Below are positions 48,700 to 57,703 of a stretch of DNA of 64,000 nt, in pieces. The stretch's first letter is position 1. Each line of letters begins with the position of its first letter. The position numbers were made by a program, and so were the translations under genes. The notes under the pieces were generated by a model. It saw only the letters and a list, made by a program, of their open reading frames with translations. It was not told where the DNA came from and ran no database searches. Source of the DNA: Rhizobium esperanzae (lineage in GTDB: Bacteria > Pseudomonadota > Alphaproteobacteria > Rhizobiales > Rhizobiaceae); assembly GCF_014197615.1 (NCBI RefSeq), contig NZ_JACIFY010000011.1:62001-126000 (forward strand), read 5' to 3'.

Positions 48700-49039
48700 T
48701 TGTACCTTTTCTTAAAACACAGGCTAATCTGACTCTATTTCTACGGGCAGGATGGAAACGTCCGGTAAACGCGCCGGACTCGTCAGCGTTGTGATTAACG
48801 AAAGATGTGGATGGGGTGCCGCGCCGGGTCCCGCCAATGGTTAATATTGCTTAACTTATTGCTTTTATTTTATTTATTTCTAAATTCTGAGAGAATAATA
48901 CAACTTATTCCCCATGAGAATTGGGAGTCTCGAGACTCGTTATACGGTAGTTTCATACAACCGCTGTTTACCCTGCATTAACGCTGCCGTGAGAGTCCTT
49001 TGAAGGTCATCAAGTATTTCTCTGGCCGGGGAGGCTGCG
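48700..49039. promoter_or_regulatory. 340-base divergent control region of the che cluster
   Basis: This gap lies between the soluble MCP-like gene and the STAS gene. The middle (48838-48910) is strikingly AT-rich (runs of T and A) against a GC-rich background and probably holds the main promoters. GAGTCTCGAGACTC at 48925-48938 is a 14-base perfect palindrome, a candidate operator. GGGGAGG at 49028-49034 is the ribosome site of the STAS gene. I found no reliable -35/-10 match. Confidence 0.6.
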
Positions 49040-49369
49040 TTGGATACTCCTAAACAATATCACGAATCTATAAATTTGCCGGACGTGCTGAGTATTCGCT
49101 CTGTATCCGAACTATATTCAAAGTTTTCTGACGCATTTCAGGGCCGTGATACAATCGTTGTCGACATTCCCGAAAGTGCGGAAGCGGATCTGAGTTTCGT
49201 TCAACTCATAGAGTCGTCGCGCCGCCAAGCAAAATCCGGCGGGAAGACATTCAAACTTTCTACACCTGCTCGCGGCTCGGTCCTGAAGGTACTTGAGCGC
49301 GCAGGTTTCATCGAATCCTTCGATCGAGAAGATGCCAAGTTCTGGTTGCATAAAGAGGTAGCGTTATGA
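49040..49369 (+). CDS. STAS-domain protein of the che cluster
   Basis: A 109-residue STAS-domain protein starting at TTG 49040; GGGGAGG (49028-49034) lies 5 bases upstream and no ATG fits as well. The STAS fold segments are TIVVDIPESAEADLSFVQLI and KTFKLSTPARGSVLKVLERA. The loop Ser in LSFVQLIESSR could be a phosphorylation site, as in SpoIIAA-like proteins, but that is inference. Its stop overlaps cheY as ATGA, so its level is tied to the pathway. Confidence 0.82.
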   Translation: MDTPKQYHESINLPDVLSIRSVSELYSKFSDAFQGRDTIVVDIPESAEADLSFVQLIESSRRQAKSGGKTFKLSTPARGSVLKVLERAGFIESFDREDAKFWLHKEVAL

Positions 49370-49734
49370 GTGCAAATATCCTGACCGTTGATGATTCCGC
49401 CAGCATCCGCCTGACCACCAAGGTCACGCTGTCGAATGCCGGTTACAGCGTGACCGAGGCCGCCGACGGGGCCGAAGGCCTCGCGAAGGCGAAGAGCAGC
49501 AGCTTCGATCTGATCGTGACCGATCTCAACATGCCGGTTATGGACGGGCTGACGATGATCGAGGAACTGCGCAAGCTGCCCGGGCAGGCCGGTGTTCCGA
49601 TCATCTTCCTGACGACGGAATCCGACGCCGATCTCAAGGCTCGCGCCAAGGCGGCGGGTGCAACGGGCTGGCTGACCAAGCCGTTCGACCCGGAAAATCT
49701 GGTGAAGATCGTCAAAAAGGTCCTCGGAAGATGA
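49366..49734 (+). CDS. cheY: single-domain response regulator CheY
   Basis: A 122-residue receiver. The acidic pair is Asp9-Asp10 (LTVDDSAS), the phosphoacceptor Asp53 in LIVTDLNMPVMDG and the Lys is Lys105 in WLTKPFDPE. There is no output domain, so it acts by protein contact. It is coupled to both neighbours by ATGA (49366-49369 and 49731-49734). Confidence 0.94.
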   Translation: MSANILTVDDSASIRLTTKVTLSNAGYSVTEAADGAEGLAKAKSSSFDLIVTDLNMPVMDGLTMIEELRKLPGQAGVPIIFLTTESDADLKARAKAAGATGWLTKPFDPENLVKIVKKVLGR

Positions 49735-51782
49735 GTACGCTCGATCCGGTCGCCGTATTCCGCATGGAAGCAGCCGAATGCCTCGAAACGATCGAGGCTG
49801 GTCTTCTCGATCTGACCCACGATCTCGACAACAAGGACCTCGTCGATGCCGTGTTCCGCGGGCTGCACACGCTCAAGGGCTCCGGCGCGATGTTCGGCTT
49901 CGAGGCGCTCGCAGCCTTTACTCATCATTGCGAAACGGCCTTCGACCGCGTCCGCAAGGGCGAGGTCGCGGCGACCAGCGAACTGGTCGCCGCCGTTCTC
50001 GCCACCCAGGACCACATGCGCGCACTCGTCGACCAGCCGGATGCCGATCATGGCGATACAGGCCAGAAACTTCTGGCGCAGTTGCAGGCCGCCGTCGGCG
50101 GCAAGGCGCCTGCACCAGCGGTCGCCGCTGTTTCCGCACCTGCGGCCGTGCGCGAAGCCCCGGCAAAGAAAAAAAACAGCTGGCGCATCCGCTTCAGCCT
50201 GCCGGCCAATTCGATGGCCAACGGCACCAATCCGCTCGGCCTGCTGGACGAGTTGCGCGATCTTGGCGAATGCACCGTGCGCGCCAACACATCAGCCATT
50301 CCGCCTCTCGATGAGCTCACTCCGACGGAACTCCACATTTCCTGGGATGTGACGCTGACCAGCGAGCAGGACCGCTCGGCGATCGACGACGTCTTCATCT
50401 TCGTGCTCGACGATATGGAAATCAGCGTCGAGGAGATCGGCGGCGCGGCAACAGCAACCGCCGCTCCGGTCGAAGTAAAGCCGACAGCTGTTCCCATCGC
50501 CGCGGTATCGGCGGTGCCGGTTCCGCCGGCTGCCGTGCCGGCGTTTCGTCCCGTCGAGGCGGTTCCGGCCAGGCGCGAGGCGTCCGCGCCGGCCAGCCAG
50601 GCGAAGTCGGCCGAGAATGTCCGCGTTCCGGCCGAGCGTCTCGACGAACTGATGGACCGTGTCGGCGAGCTTGTCATCGCGCAATCGCGCCTCAGCCAGC
50701 TTGCCAGCGCCAGTGCCGATATCGCGCTGCGCTCCGTCTCGGAAGAAATCGAGCGCCTCTCCGGCGAATTGCGCGACACGATGATGGTGCTGCGCATGGT
50801 GCCGGTCGCAACCCTCTTCTCCCGCTTCCGCCGCCTCGTCCACGATCTCGCCCGTGAGACCGGCAAGGTGATCGAGCTGGTGATGGAGGGGGAGACCACC
50901 GAAGTCGACAAGACGGTTATCGAGCGGCTGGCCGATCCGCTGGTGCACCTGGTGCGCAACTCGATCGATCACGGTCTCGAAGTGCCGGCCGACCGCCTCG
51001 TCGCCGGCAAGGCCAAGGCCGGCACGATAACGCTTTCGGCCCGTCAGGCCGGCGGCGAGGTGATTATCTCGATCAAGGACGACGGCCGCGGCATCAATCG
51101 CGAACGTGTTCGCGCCAAGGCGGAATCTTCCGGCCTCATCCACCCCGGCCAACCTCTCTCCGATTCCGAGCTGCTGCAGCTGATCTTTGCTCCGGGCTTT
51201 TCGACGGCCGCGGCGATCACCAATCTGTCCGGCCGCGGCGTCGGTATGGACGTGGTCAAGAAGACGGTCGAAGAGCTTCGCGGCGCGATCGACATCGTCA
51301 GCGTGCCGGGACAGGGTTCGGAAGTGTCGCTGCGCATCCCGCTGACGCTTGCCATCATCGACGGGCTGCTGGTGCGTGTCGGTTCGGGCCGCTACGTCAT
51401 CCCGCTCTCGGCGGTCGAGGAATGCCTCGAACTGTCGCTCGAGGAGGATCTGCGCTCGCGCGGCCGCAGCTTCATCTCGCTGCGTGACAGCCTGGTGCCG
51501 TTCCTTCGCCTGCGCGACCTCTTCCGCACCGGCACCAAGCCCGACGTGCATCAGAAGGTCGTCGTCATCTCCACAGGCACGGAGCGCGTCGGTCTCGTCG
51601 TCGACCAGATCATCGGCGACCATCAGACGGTCATCAAGTCGATGTCGAAACTGCACAACGACGTCGCGACCTTTTCGGGCGCGACCATTCTCGGCGACGG
51701 CAGCGTCGCCCTCATTCTCGACGTCGGGCACCTGGTGGCCGCGGGTCAGCAGCAGGAGGCGCAATTGCGTGTAGCAGGATGA
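49731..51782 (+). CDS. cheA: chemotaxis histidine kinase CheA
   Basis: A 683-residue CheA. P1 holds the phosphotransfer His46 in RGLHTLKGSGAMFGF. A variable P2-like region (about residues 150-240) has WRIRFSLPANSMANG. P3 dimerisation begins around RVPAERLDELMDRVGEL. P4 has HLVRNSIDHGLE and the nucleotide motif GRGVGMDVVKKTVEEL. P5 CheW-like is C-terminal. A long Ala/Pro linker joins P2 to P3. The kinase phosphorylates CheY and CheB of this cluster. It is ATGA-coupled on both sides. Confidence 0.95.
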   Translation: MSTLDPVAVFRMEAAECLETIEAGLLDLTHDLDNKDLVDAVFRGLHTLKGSGAMFGFEALAAFTHHCETAFDRVRKGEVAATSELVAAVLATQDHMRALVDQPDADHGDTGQKLLAQLQAAVGGKAPAPAVAAVSAPAAVREAPAKKKNSWRIRFSLPANSMANGTNPLGLLDELRDLGECTVRANTSAIPPLDELTPTELHISWDVTLTSEQDRSAIDDVFIFVLDDMEISVEEIGGAATATAAPVEVKPTAVPIAAVSAVPVPPAAVPAFRPVEAVPARREASAPASQAKSAENVRVPAERLDELMDRVGELVIAQSRLSQLASASADIALRSVSEEIERLSGELRDTMMVLRMVPVATLFSRFRRLVHDLARETGKVIELVMEGETTEVDKTVIERLADPLVHLVRNSIDHGLEVPADRLVAGKAKAGTITLSARQAGGEVIISIKDDGRGINRERVRAKAESSGLIHPGQPLSDSELLQLIFAPGFSTAAAITNLSGRGVGMDVVKKTVEELRGAIDIVSVPGQGSEVSLRIPLTLAIIDGLLVRVGSGRYVIPLSAVEECLELSLEEDLRSRGRSFISLRDSLVPFLRLRDLFRTGTKPDVHQKVVVISTGTERVGLVVDQIIGDHQTVIKSMSKLHNDVATFSGATILGDGSVALILDVGHLVAAGQQQEAQLRVAG

Positions 51783-52291
51783 GTGCAAAAGCAGCAACCG
51801 TCGAACGATTCGACAACCATTGGAGCCATGCCGAGGAAGTCGAGGTGCTGACCTTCGATCTCAACGGCGAGACTTTCGCGCTGGAAGCGGTCATCGTCCA
51901 GGAAATCCTGGACCTGCTTCCGGAGACCGCGGTGCCGGGAAGCCAGCCTTTCGTCGCCAGCGTCATCAACTTCCGCGGCAAGGTCATTCCGCTGGCCGAC
52001 CTGCGTCTTGCCTTCGGGATGGAGGCGGCGGAGGCCACGATCGACAGCCGCTTCATCGTCATCGAGATCGATCTGCAGGGCGAGCGGACGCTCGTCGGAC
52101 TCAGAACCGACAAGGTGAACGAGGTGACGACGCTGGCAAAATCCGCGAGCGAGGCGCCGCCGAGTGTCGGCATGCGCTGGCGCGCCGACTACATCAACTG
52201 CCTGGTGAAGAGGGGCGGAGAGTTCATCATTCTCCCCAATCTGCACGCAATCTTTTCATCCAGGCATAAAACGGCGGGAGCCGTCACCTGA
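51779..52291 (+). CDS. cheW: CheW coupling protein, first copy
   Basis: A 170-residue CheW that links receptors to CheA. The family core is VEVLTFDLNGETFALEAVIV, VINFRGKVIPLADLRLAFG and GERTLVGLRTDKVNEVT. It is coupled to CheA by ATGA (51779-51782). A second CheW lies at 56169, so receptors could be wired to two CheW forms. Confidence 0.94.
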   Translation: MSAKAATVERFDNHWSHAEEVEVLTFDLNGETFALEAVIVQEILDLLPETAVPGSQPFVASVINFRGKVIPLADLRLAFGMEAAEATIDSRFIVIEIDLQGERTLVGLRTDKVNEVTTLAKSASEAPPSVGMRWRADYINCLVKRGGEFIILPNLHAIFSSRHKTAGAVT

Positions 52292-52321
52292 CGCTGGATG
52301 AATTCAAATGGGGGTTTGACG

Positions 52322-54019
52322 ATGCGACTGACAATCAAGACGAAATTGGTGACCGCGTTCACCTTCATCATTCTGATGCTCGTGGGCACTGCCGCTTACG
52401 GTGTCTTCAGCCTTGGATCGCTGAACGACACCATCGACAGGCTTCTCGCCGGCCCGGCGGCTCGCCTCGATCTCGCGCAGCAGATCAATATTGCCCAGCT
52501 CGAGGCGATCCGCCAGCAGAAGAACCTGCTCACAGCGCGCAGCGCAGACGAGACGGCCCGCGCGATCGCGAAGGGCGACCAGGCGCGCAAGGAATTCGCC
52601 AGTGCGTTCAGCCAGGTGCTGGCGCTGGCAACAGAAGAAGGCAAGGCGCGCTGGGCGCGCATCGCCGAACTTTCCAAGACCTTCGATGCGGCCGACGATC
52701 AGATCCGCGACTTTGTGAAAGCGGGTAATGCCGAAGGCGCAAACACCATCTCCGTCACGACGGCGCGGGCCGCTGCCAATGACATCGACTCGACGCTCAG
52801 CGAAATCCTGGCCCTTGAAAAGCAGCGCATGAAGGCTGCCGACGATGGCGCCCAGAACCAGTACGAGACGACGCGCACGACGATGGTTGCGGTCGCCGCC
52901 GTCGCCCTGCTGATCGCTGCTCTCACCGCTTTCTGGATCGCCAACACGATCAGCAAGGGCCTTGGCCGCGCCAACACCGTGGTTCGCGAAGTCTCCGAAG
53001 GTGATCTCACGAAGATGGCTGAGATCACCAGCCACGACGAAATCGGTGAGCTTCTGGGCAACGTCAATACCATGATCGAACGCCTGCGCGGTGTCGTTGC
53101 CGACGCCTTGTCGGCCGCCGACAATGTCTCATCCGGCAGCCAGCAGCTTTCGGCAAGTTCGGAACAGGTGTCGCAGGGCGCGACCGAACAGGCAGCGTCG
53201 GCCGAAGAGGCCTCCGCTTCGATGGAGCAGATGGCCGCCAACATCAAGCAGAATGCCGACAATGCCGCCCAGACTGAGAAGATCGCCCGGCAGTCGGCCA
53301 AGGATGCCGAGATCAGCGGTGAGGCGGTGACGCGCGCTGTCGATGCCATGCGCACGATTGCCCAGAAGATCGGCATCGTCCAGGAAATCGCCCGCCAGAC
53401 GGACCTCTTGGCGCTGAATGCGGCCGTCGAAGCGGCGCGTGCCGGCGAACACGGCAAGGGTTTTGCGGTGGTCGCTTCGGAAGTGCGCAAGCTTGCCGAA
53501 CGCAGCCAGTCGGCTGCTGCCGAAATCAGCGCCATGTCGAGCGATACGGTCAAGGCCGCCGCTGATGCCGGCGACATGCTCGGCCGGCTGGTGCCCGATA
53601 TCCGCAAGACGGCCGAACTGGTCTCCGAAATCAGTGCCGCCTGCCGCGAGCAGGATATCGGCGCCTCGCAGATCAACGAAGCGATCCAGCAGCTCGACAA
53701 GGTGACGCAGCAGAATGCCGGTGCCTCCGAGCAGATGTCGGCAACCTCCGAGGAACTCGCTGCCCAGGCCGAAGAGCTGCAGGCCTCGATCGCCTTCTTC
53801 AAGGTCGATACGGCAGGCAGCACGCGGCCCGTCGCTCACATGGTGCAGCCAAAAACTGCGGCCAAGGGGCTCAAGGCATCGGCCGCTGTCCGCAAACCGG
53901 TGCCGCAGGGCCGCGGCCAGACGGTCTCGGCTCAGCAGCAGCGTCTCAAGGGTTTTGCTCTCGACATGTCGATGGGCGGTCCGGATGCCGGCGACGACGA
54001 TTTTCGCGAGAGTGCATAG
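52322..54019 (+). CDS. methyl-accepting chemotaxis protein, single HAMP
   Basis: A 565-residue transmembrane receptor starting at ATG 52322 (ribosome site GGGGG 9 bases upstream). TM1 spans about 10-29 ([17 protein letters not shown]), a helical periplasmic sensor of about 155 residues follows, and TM2 spans about 188-208. One HAMP (about 209-262) leads to the MA signalling domain with [20 protein letters not shown]. The C-terminal half is almost identical to the neighbour receptor. No NWETF-like pentapeptide is present; both proteins end in an acidic tail with F-x-ESA. Confidence 0.92.
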   Translation: MRLTIKTKLVTAFTFIILMLVGTAAYGVFSLGSLNDTIDRLLAGPAARLDLAQQINIAQLEAIRQQKNLLTARSADETARAIAKGDQARKEFASAFSQVLALATEEGKARWARIAELSKTFDAADDQIRDFVKAGNAEGANTISVTTARAAANDIDSTLSEILALEKQRMKAADDGAQNQYETTRTTMVAVAAVALLIAALTAFWIANTISKGLGRANTVVREVSEGDLTKMAEITSHDEIGELLGNVNTMIERLRGVVADALSAADNVSSGSQQLSASSEQVSQGATEQAASAEEASASMEQMAANIKQNADNAAQTEKIARQSAKDAEISGEAVTRAVDAMRTIAQKIGIVQEIARQTDLLALNAAVEAARAGEHGKGFAVVASEVRKLAERSQSAAAEISAMSSDTVKAAADAGDMLGRLVPDIRKTAELVSEISAACREQDIGASQINEAIQQLDKVTQQNAGASEQMSATSEELAAQAEELQASIAFFKVDTAGSTRPVAHMVQPKTAAKGLKASAAVRKPVPQGRGQTVSAQQQRLKGFALDMSMGGPDAGDDDFRESA

Positions 54020-54357
54020 TGCTCCGCGGCTGAGGCGCTCGACCGCTTTTGCTCTCATTTGATCCCTCGGGCCGCTCCGGTGGCCCGAGGCGGAATATGC
54101 CCAACGGATGTAGGCGTTGGCGCTGTGACCGACAGATGTCCGTTCAGGGGACGGGACGTCTTTCTGCGATCCCGTTTGCAACCGTCGCGGGCCGGCCAGC
54201 CTGGCCCGCGACACAGACTTCCGGCTCGGGGGAGCCGGCACTGAAGTATATTTACTTCCTTCCGCGGCATGTTTTCGCCTACCGGAATTTCTTTGCCGCA
54301 TGATGCTGCGCCGCCTGGACCATATTTAATGCTTCGCTCTCAGAGAGGAATATTGAG
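54020..54357. other. 338-base structured region between the two receptor genes
   Basis: No ORF is convincing here. Three perfect hairpins are seen: CCTCGGGCC/GGCCCGAGG (54065-54090), GTCGCGGGCC/GGCCCGCGAC (54184-54212) and CCGGCT/AGCCGG (54221-54238); CCAACG/CGTTGG (54101-54120) is a smaller one. No T-run follows any of them. The last 60 bases are AT-rich and may hold a promoter for the second receptor. It may be a structured leader or spacer RNA. Confidence 0.55.
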
Positions 54358-56166
54358 ATGCGTATTACGATCAAACTTAAACTCGCAGCCGCCTTCGGCG
54401 TTGTTATTCTGTTGCTGGTGGGCAGCGCGGTCTATGGAATCATCAGCCTCAGCTCGCTGAACGACGCCGTCGGCGACCTTGTTGCCGGGCCTGCAAAAAG
54501 GCTGGAACTGGCGCTGGAAGCGCAAACTGCCGAGCTCGATGCGGTCCGCTGGCAGAAGAACGCGCTTCTGGAAACGGATTCTGAAATCGTCAAGAAGGAC
54601 TATCAGAATTCGGCGAAAAGCGTCGATGAAATGCTCAGCTTCGCGACAAGCGGCCTGCAGCTCGCAACGCCTGAAGGCAAGCCTCTGTGGGACAGGCTGA
54701 TCGAACTGGCCAAGCGCTTCGATGAAGGTTCCAACAGAGTAGCCTCCACTCAGCAGGGCGGCGACAGAACAGGGGCTGTAGCGCTTTCCTCAGGGGAGGT
54801 TCGCGCCCTTGTCGGGGAAATGGAAGAGGTGTTCGGGACACTCGTTACGCTTCAGCAGAAGTCGATGGCGCAGGCCGATAGCGATACCGATGCTCTTTAT
54901 AGCTCAACGAAGAACATGTTGATTGGTATCGCAATCGGGGCTGCGCTTATCGCTTTCGGCGCTGCGCTTTGGATTGCGCTCGGCGTCAACAGCGGCCTTC
55001 GCAAGATCATGAACGTTGCCAGCGCCGTCGCCATCGGTGATCTGAACCAGAAGGTCGAGATCAGGACCAACGACGAGATCAAGGATCTGGTCAACATGAT
55101 CAACACCATGACGGAGAACCTTCGCATCACCGCCAACATTGCGGCGCAGATCGCCGAGGGCGATCTGACGGTGGCCCCGAAGCCGCTGTCGGAGAAGGAT
55201 ACGCTCGGCATTGCGCTCGAGCAGATGGTCGAGCGCCTGCGTGGCGTCGTCGCCGATGCGGCGGCTGCCGCAGAAAATGTTTCGGCCGGCAGCCAGGAAC
55301 TGTCCTCGAGCTCCGAGCAGGTGTCGCAGGGCGCCAGCGAACAGGCGGCTTCCGCCGAAGAGGCTTCCGCTTCGATGGAGCAGATGGCCGCCAACATCAA
55401 GCAGAATGCCGACAATGCCGCCCAGACGGAAAAGATCGCCCGCCAGTCGGCCAAGGATGCCGAGATGAGCGGCGAAGCGGTGTCGCGCGCCGTGCAGGCG
55501 ATGCGGACCATTGCCGAAAAGATCGGCATCGTCCAAGAAATCGCCCGCCAGACGGACCTGCTGGCGCTGAATGCCGCCGTCGAAGCGGCGCGTGCGGGCG
55601 AACACGGCAAGGGTTTTGCGGTCGTCGCTTCGGAAGTCCGCAAGCTTGCCGAACGCAGCCAGTCGGCCGCCGCCGAAATCAGCTCGATGTCGGGCGATAC
55701 GGTCAAGGCCGCCCAGGACGCCGGCGATATGCTCGGCCGGCTGGTGCCCGACATCCGCAAGACAGCCGAGCTGGTCTCCGAAATCAGCGCTGCCTGCCGC
55801 GAACAGGATATCGGCGCCTCGCAGATCAACGAAGCGATCCAGCAGCTCGACCGGGTGACGCAGCAGAATGCCGGCGCTTCCGAGCAGATGTCGGCAACGT
55901 CCGAGGAACTCGCCGCCCAGGCCGAAGAACTGCAGACTTCGATAGCCTTCTTCAAGATCGATACCGCTGGTGACCACCCGTCCCGCGCGCCGGCTGCAAA
56001 GGTGACTGTCCGCAGCTCGGCTCCCATCGCGGGCCGCAAGCTCGGTGTCAGGAAACCGGCCGCCAACAGCGTTGCCGGCCAGCAAGCGCGGGCAAAGGGT
56101 TTTGCTCTCGATCTCTCCATGGGCGGTCCCGATGATGGGGACGCCGAATTCAAGGAAAGCGCCTGA
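54358..56166 (+). CDS. methyl-accepting chemotaxis protein, tandem HAMP
   Basis: A 602-residue receptor starting at ATG 54358. TM1 is about 11-30, the sensor about 31-185, TM2 about 188-210. Two successive HAMP-like segments follow ([19 protein letters not shown] and [19 protein letters not shown]), where its neighbour has one, adding about 40 residues. The MA domain is nearly the same as the neighbour's, while the sensor halves clearly differ. This suggests duplication of the signalling half or gene conversion. The tail ends in EFKESA. Confidence 0.92.
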   Translation: MRITIKLKLAAAFGVVILLLVGSAVYGIISLSSLNDAVGDLVAGPAKRLELALEAQTAELDAVRWQKNALLETDSEIVKKDYQNSAKSVDEMLSFATSGLQLATPEGKPLWDRLIELAKRFDEGSNRVASTQQGGDRTGAVALSSGEVRALVGEMEEVFGTLVTLQQKSMAQADSDTDALYSSTKNMLIGIAIGAALIAFGAALWIALGVNSGLRKIMNVASAVAIGDLNQKVEIRTNDEIKDLVNMINTMTENLRITANIAAQIAEGDLTVAPKPLSEKDTLGIALEQMVERLRGVVADAAAAAENVSAGSQELSSSSEQVSQGASEQAASAEEASASMEQMAANIKQNADNAAQTEKIARQSAKDAEMSGEAVSRAVQAMRTIAEKIGIVQEIARQTDLLALNAAVEAARAGEHGKGFAVVASEVRKLAERSQSAAAEISSMSGDTVKAAQDAGDMLGRLVPDIRKTAELVSEISAACREQDIGASQINEAIQQLDRVTQQNAGASEQMSATSEELAAQAEELQTSIAFFKIDTAGDHPSRAPAAKVTVRSSAPIAGRKLGVRKPAANSVAGQQARAKGFALDLSMGGPDDGDAEFKESA

Positions 56167-56168
56167 TC

Positions 56169-56645
56169 ATGGCTCCAACACCTCTGGAAGCGCAATTCGT
56201 GACCTTCAGCCTCGGCGAAGAAATTTTCGCCGTGCCGGTCGAGGTCGTGCGGGAAATCCTCGACTATGCGGAAGCTTTCAAGATTCCGAACGGTCCAGAC
56301 TATCTGCTCGGCCTGCGCGATGTGCGTGGGCAGGGCGTGCCGACGATCGATCTTCGGTTGAAGCTCGGCATGACGAAGACCGTGCCGACGCCGCATACGC
56401 GGGTGCTCGTCCTCGACGTGCCGCTGGAAAGCCGGCTGCTCACCCTCGGCCTCGTCGCCGACCGCGTCTTCGAGGTCACGCCGTTCCGGCGTGACCAAAT
56501 CGAGACGGCACCCGACATCGGCGTGCGCTGGCGCTCTGACTATATTGCCGGCGTCGTTCGCCGTGAAAACGGCTTCGTCGTCATCATCGATCTCGCGCGG
56601 CTCTTGTCGCGCGAGGACACCTCGGCACTGCAATCGGCCGCTTGA
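56169..56645 (+). CDS. cheW: CheW coupling protein, second copy
   Basis: A 158-residue CheW starting 3 bases after the receptor stop. The core is VTFSLGEEIFAVPVEVVREI, GLRDVRGQGVPTIDLRLKLG and GLVADRVFEV. It is less like the first CheW than the two receptors are like each other, so it is not a recent duplicate. It probably couples these receptors to the same CheA. Confidence 0.92.
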   Translation: MAPTPLEAQFVTFSLGEEIFAVPVEVVREILDYAEAFKIPNGPDYLLGLRDVRGQGVPTIDLRLKLGMTKTVPTPHTRVLVLDVPLESRLLTLGLVADRVFEVTPFRRDQIETAPDIGVRWRSDYIAGVVRRENGFVVIIDLARLLSREDTSALQSAA

Positions 56646-56674
56646 CCGCGCGTCAAACCGGAGTACGGCGTTCT

Positions 56675-57529
56675 ATGAGTATGGCAGCGGTGGAAACCCA
56701 ATTGCCGGGCGACCGGATCAGCAAGCGCAATTTCGAAAAACTTGCCCGGTTCATCTATGATTATAGCGGTATCAAGATGCCGCCGACCAAGCTGACGATG
56801 CTCGAAGGGCGGCTGAGACGCCGCCTTCGCGCAACCAACCATTCGACCTTCGACGATTATTGCGACTTCCTGTTCAATCATGACGGCCTAGCCCAGGAAA
56901 CGATCTACCTGATAGACGTGGTGACGACGAATAAAACCGACTTCTTCCGCGAAGCCAAACATTTCGACTACCTGCAGAGCGCGGCGCTGCCGGCGATCGC
57001 CAGCAGCGGCGTTCGCACCATCCGCACCTGGAGTTCGGCCTGCTCGACGGGGGCAGAACCCTATACGATGGCGATGGTGCTGGCGGAATTCACCGAAGGC
57101 CGCAACGACGTTTCCTACAGCGTGCTGGCGACCGATCTTTCCACCGACGTACTGCAGACGGCGCGCCGGGGCATCTATCCGGAAGACCTCATCGCGCCGG
57201 TGCCGCGTGATCTGCAGCGCAAATATGTGCTGACGGCCAAGCAGCCGGATCGGCGGGAGGTGCGCATCACGCCGAAACTGCGTAGCAAGATCGGCTTTGC
57301 GCGCATGAACCTGATGGACGAGAAATATTCGATCGGGGAGCCGATGCACGTCATCTTCTGCCGCAACGTGCTAATCTACTTCGACAAGCAGACCCAGGCA
57401 GGCGTGCTCAACCGCCTCTGCGATTGCCTGGCGAAGGGAGGCTATATGTTCATCGGTCATTCCGAATCGATCACCGGCTTCGATCTGCCGTTGAAGCAGG
57501 TCTCCAATACGGTCTTTCAGCGTATCTAG
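56675..57529 (+). CDS. cheR: chemotaxis methyltransferase CheR
   Basis: A 284-residue S-adenosylmethionine methyltransferase that methylates receptor Glu residues. The N-terminal helical domain has FEKLARFIYDYSGIKM and the SAM site is TWSSACSTGAEPYTMAMVL. Later motifs are HVIFCRNVLIYFDKQTQ and GGYMFIGHSESI. I chose ATG 56675; the longer frame from TTG 56642 would overlap CheW by 4 bases. The ribosome site is GGAG 11 bases upstream. Confidence 0.92.
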   Translation: MSMAAVETQLPGDRISKRNFEKLARFIYDYSGIKMPPTKLTMLEGRLRRRLRATNHSTFDDYCDFLFNHDGLAQETIYLIDVVTTNKTDFFREAKHFDYLQSAALPAIASSGVRTIRTWSSACSTGAEPYTMAMVLAEFTEGRNDVSYSVLATDLSTDVLQTARRGIYPEDLIAPVPRDLQRKYVLTAKQPDRREVRITPKLRSKIGFARMNLMDEKYSIGEPMHVIFCRNVLIYFDKQTQAGVLNRLCDCLAKGGYMFIGHSESITGFDLPLKQVSNTVFQRI

Positions 57530-57540
57530 TGCATGTCGAT

Positions 57541-57692
57541 TTTTCCGGGCAATCCTGGGAAAACCGCTTCCCACTTTTCCTGGAGTTCTGAGGAGCGGTT
57601 CAGCTTTTGATGGAAGCGCAGAACCGCTCTCGCTTTTTGTTTTTACGCAATTCCGGATGGAAAACCGCTTCGCACTTTTCCTGGAATTGCTC
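57541..57692. repeat. two related palindromic repeat copies between cheR and cheB
   Basis: Copy 1 (57541-57589) and copy 2 (57643-57692) share GGAAAACCGCTTC and ACTTTTCCTGGA; each folds on itself because TTCC and GGAA blocks are complementary. They resemble a dispersed element common in rhizobial intergenic DNA, from memory. Between them GAGCGGTTC (57593-57601) and GAACCGCTC (57621-57629) form a 9-bp hairpin followed by TCGCTTTTTG, a possible terminator. cheB begins 12 bases after copy 2. Confidence 0.75.
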
Positions 57693-57703
57693 TAGGAGCA
57701 TTC

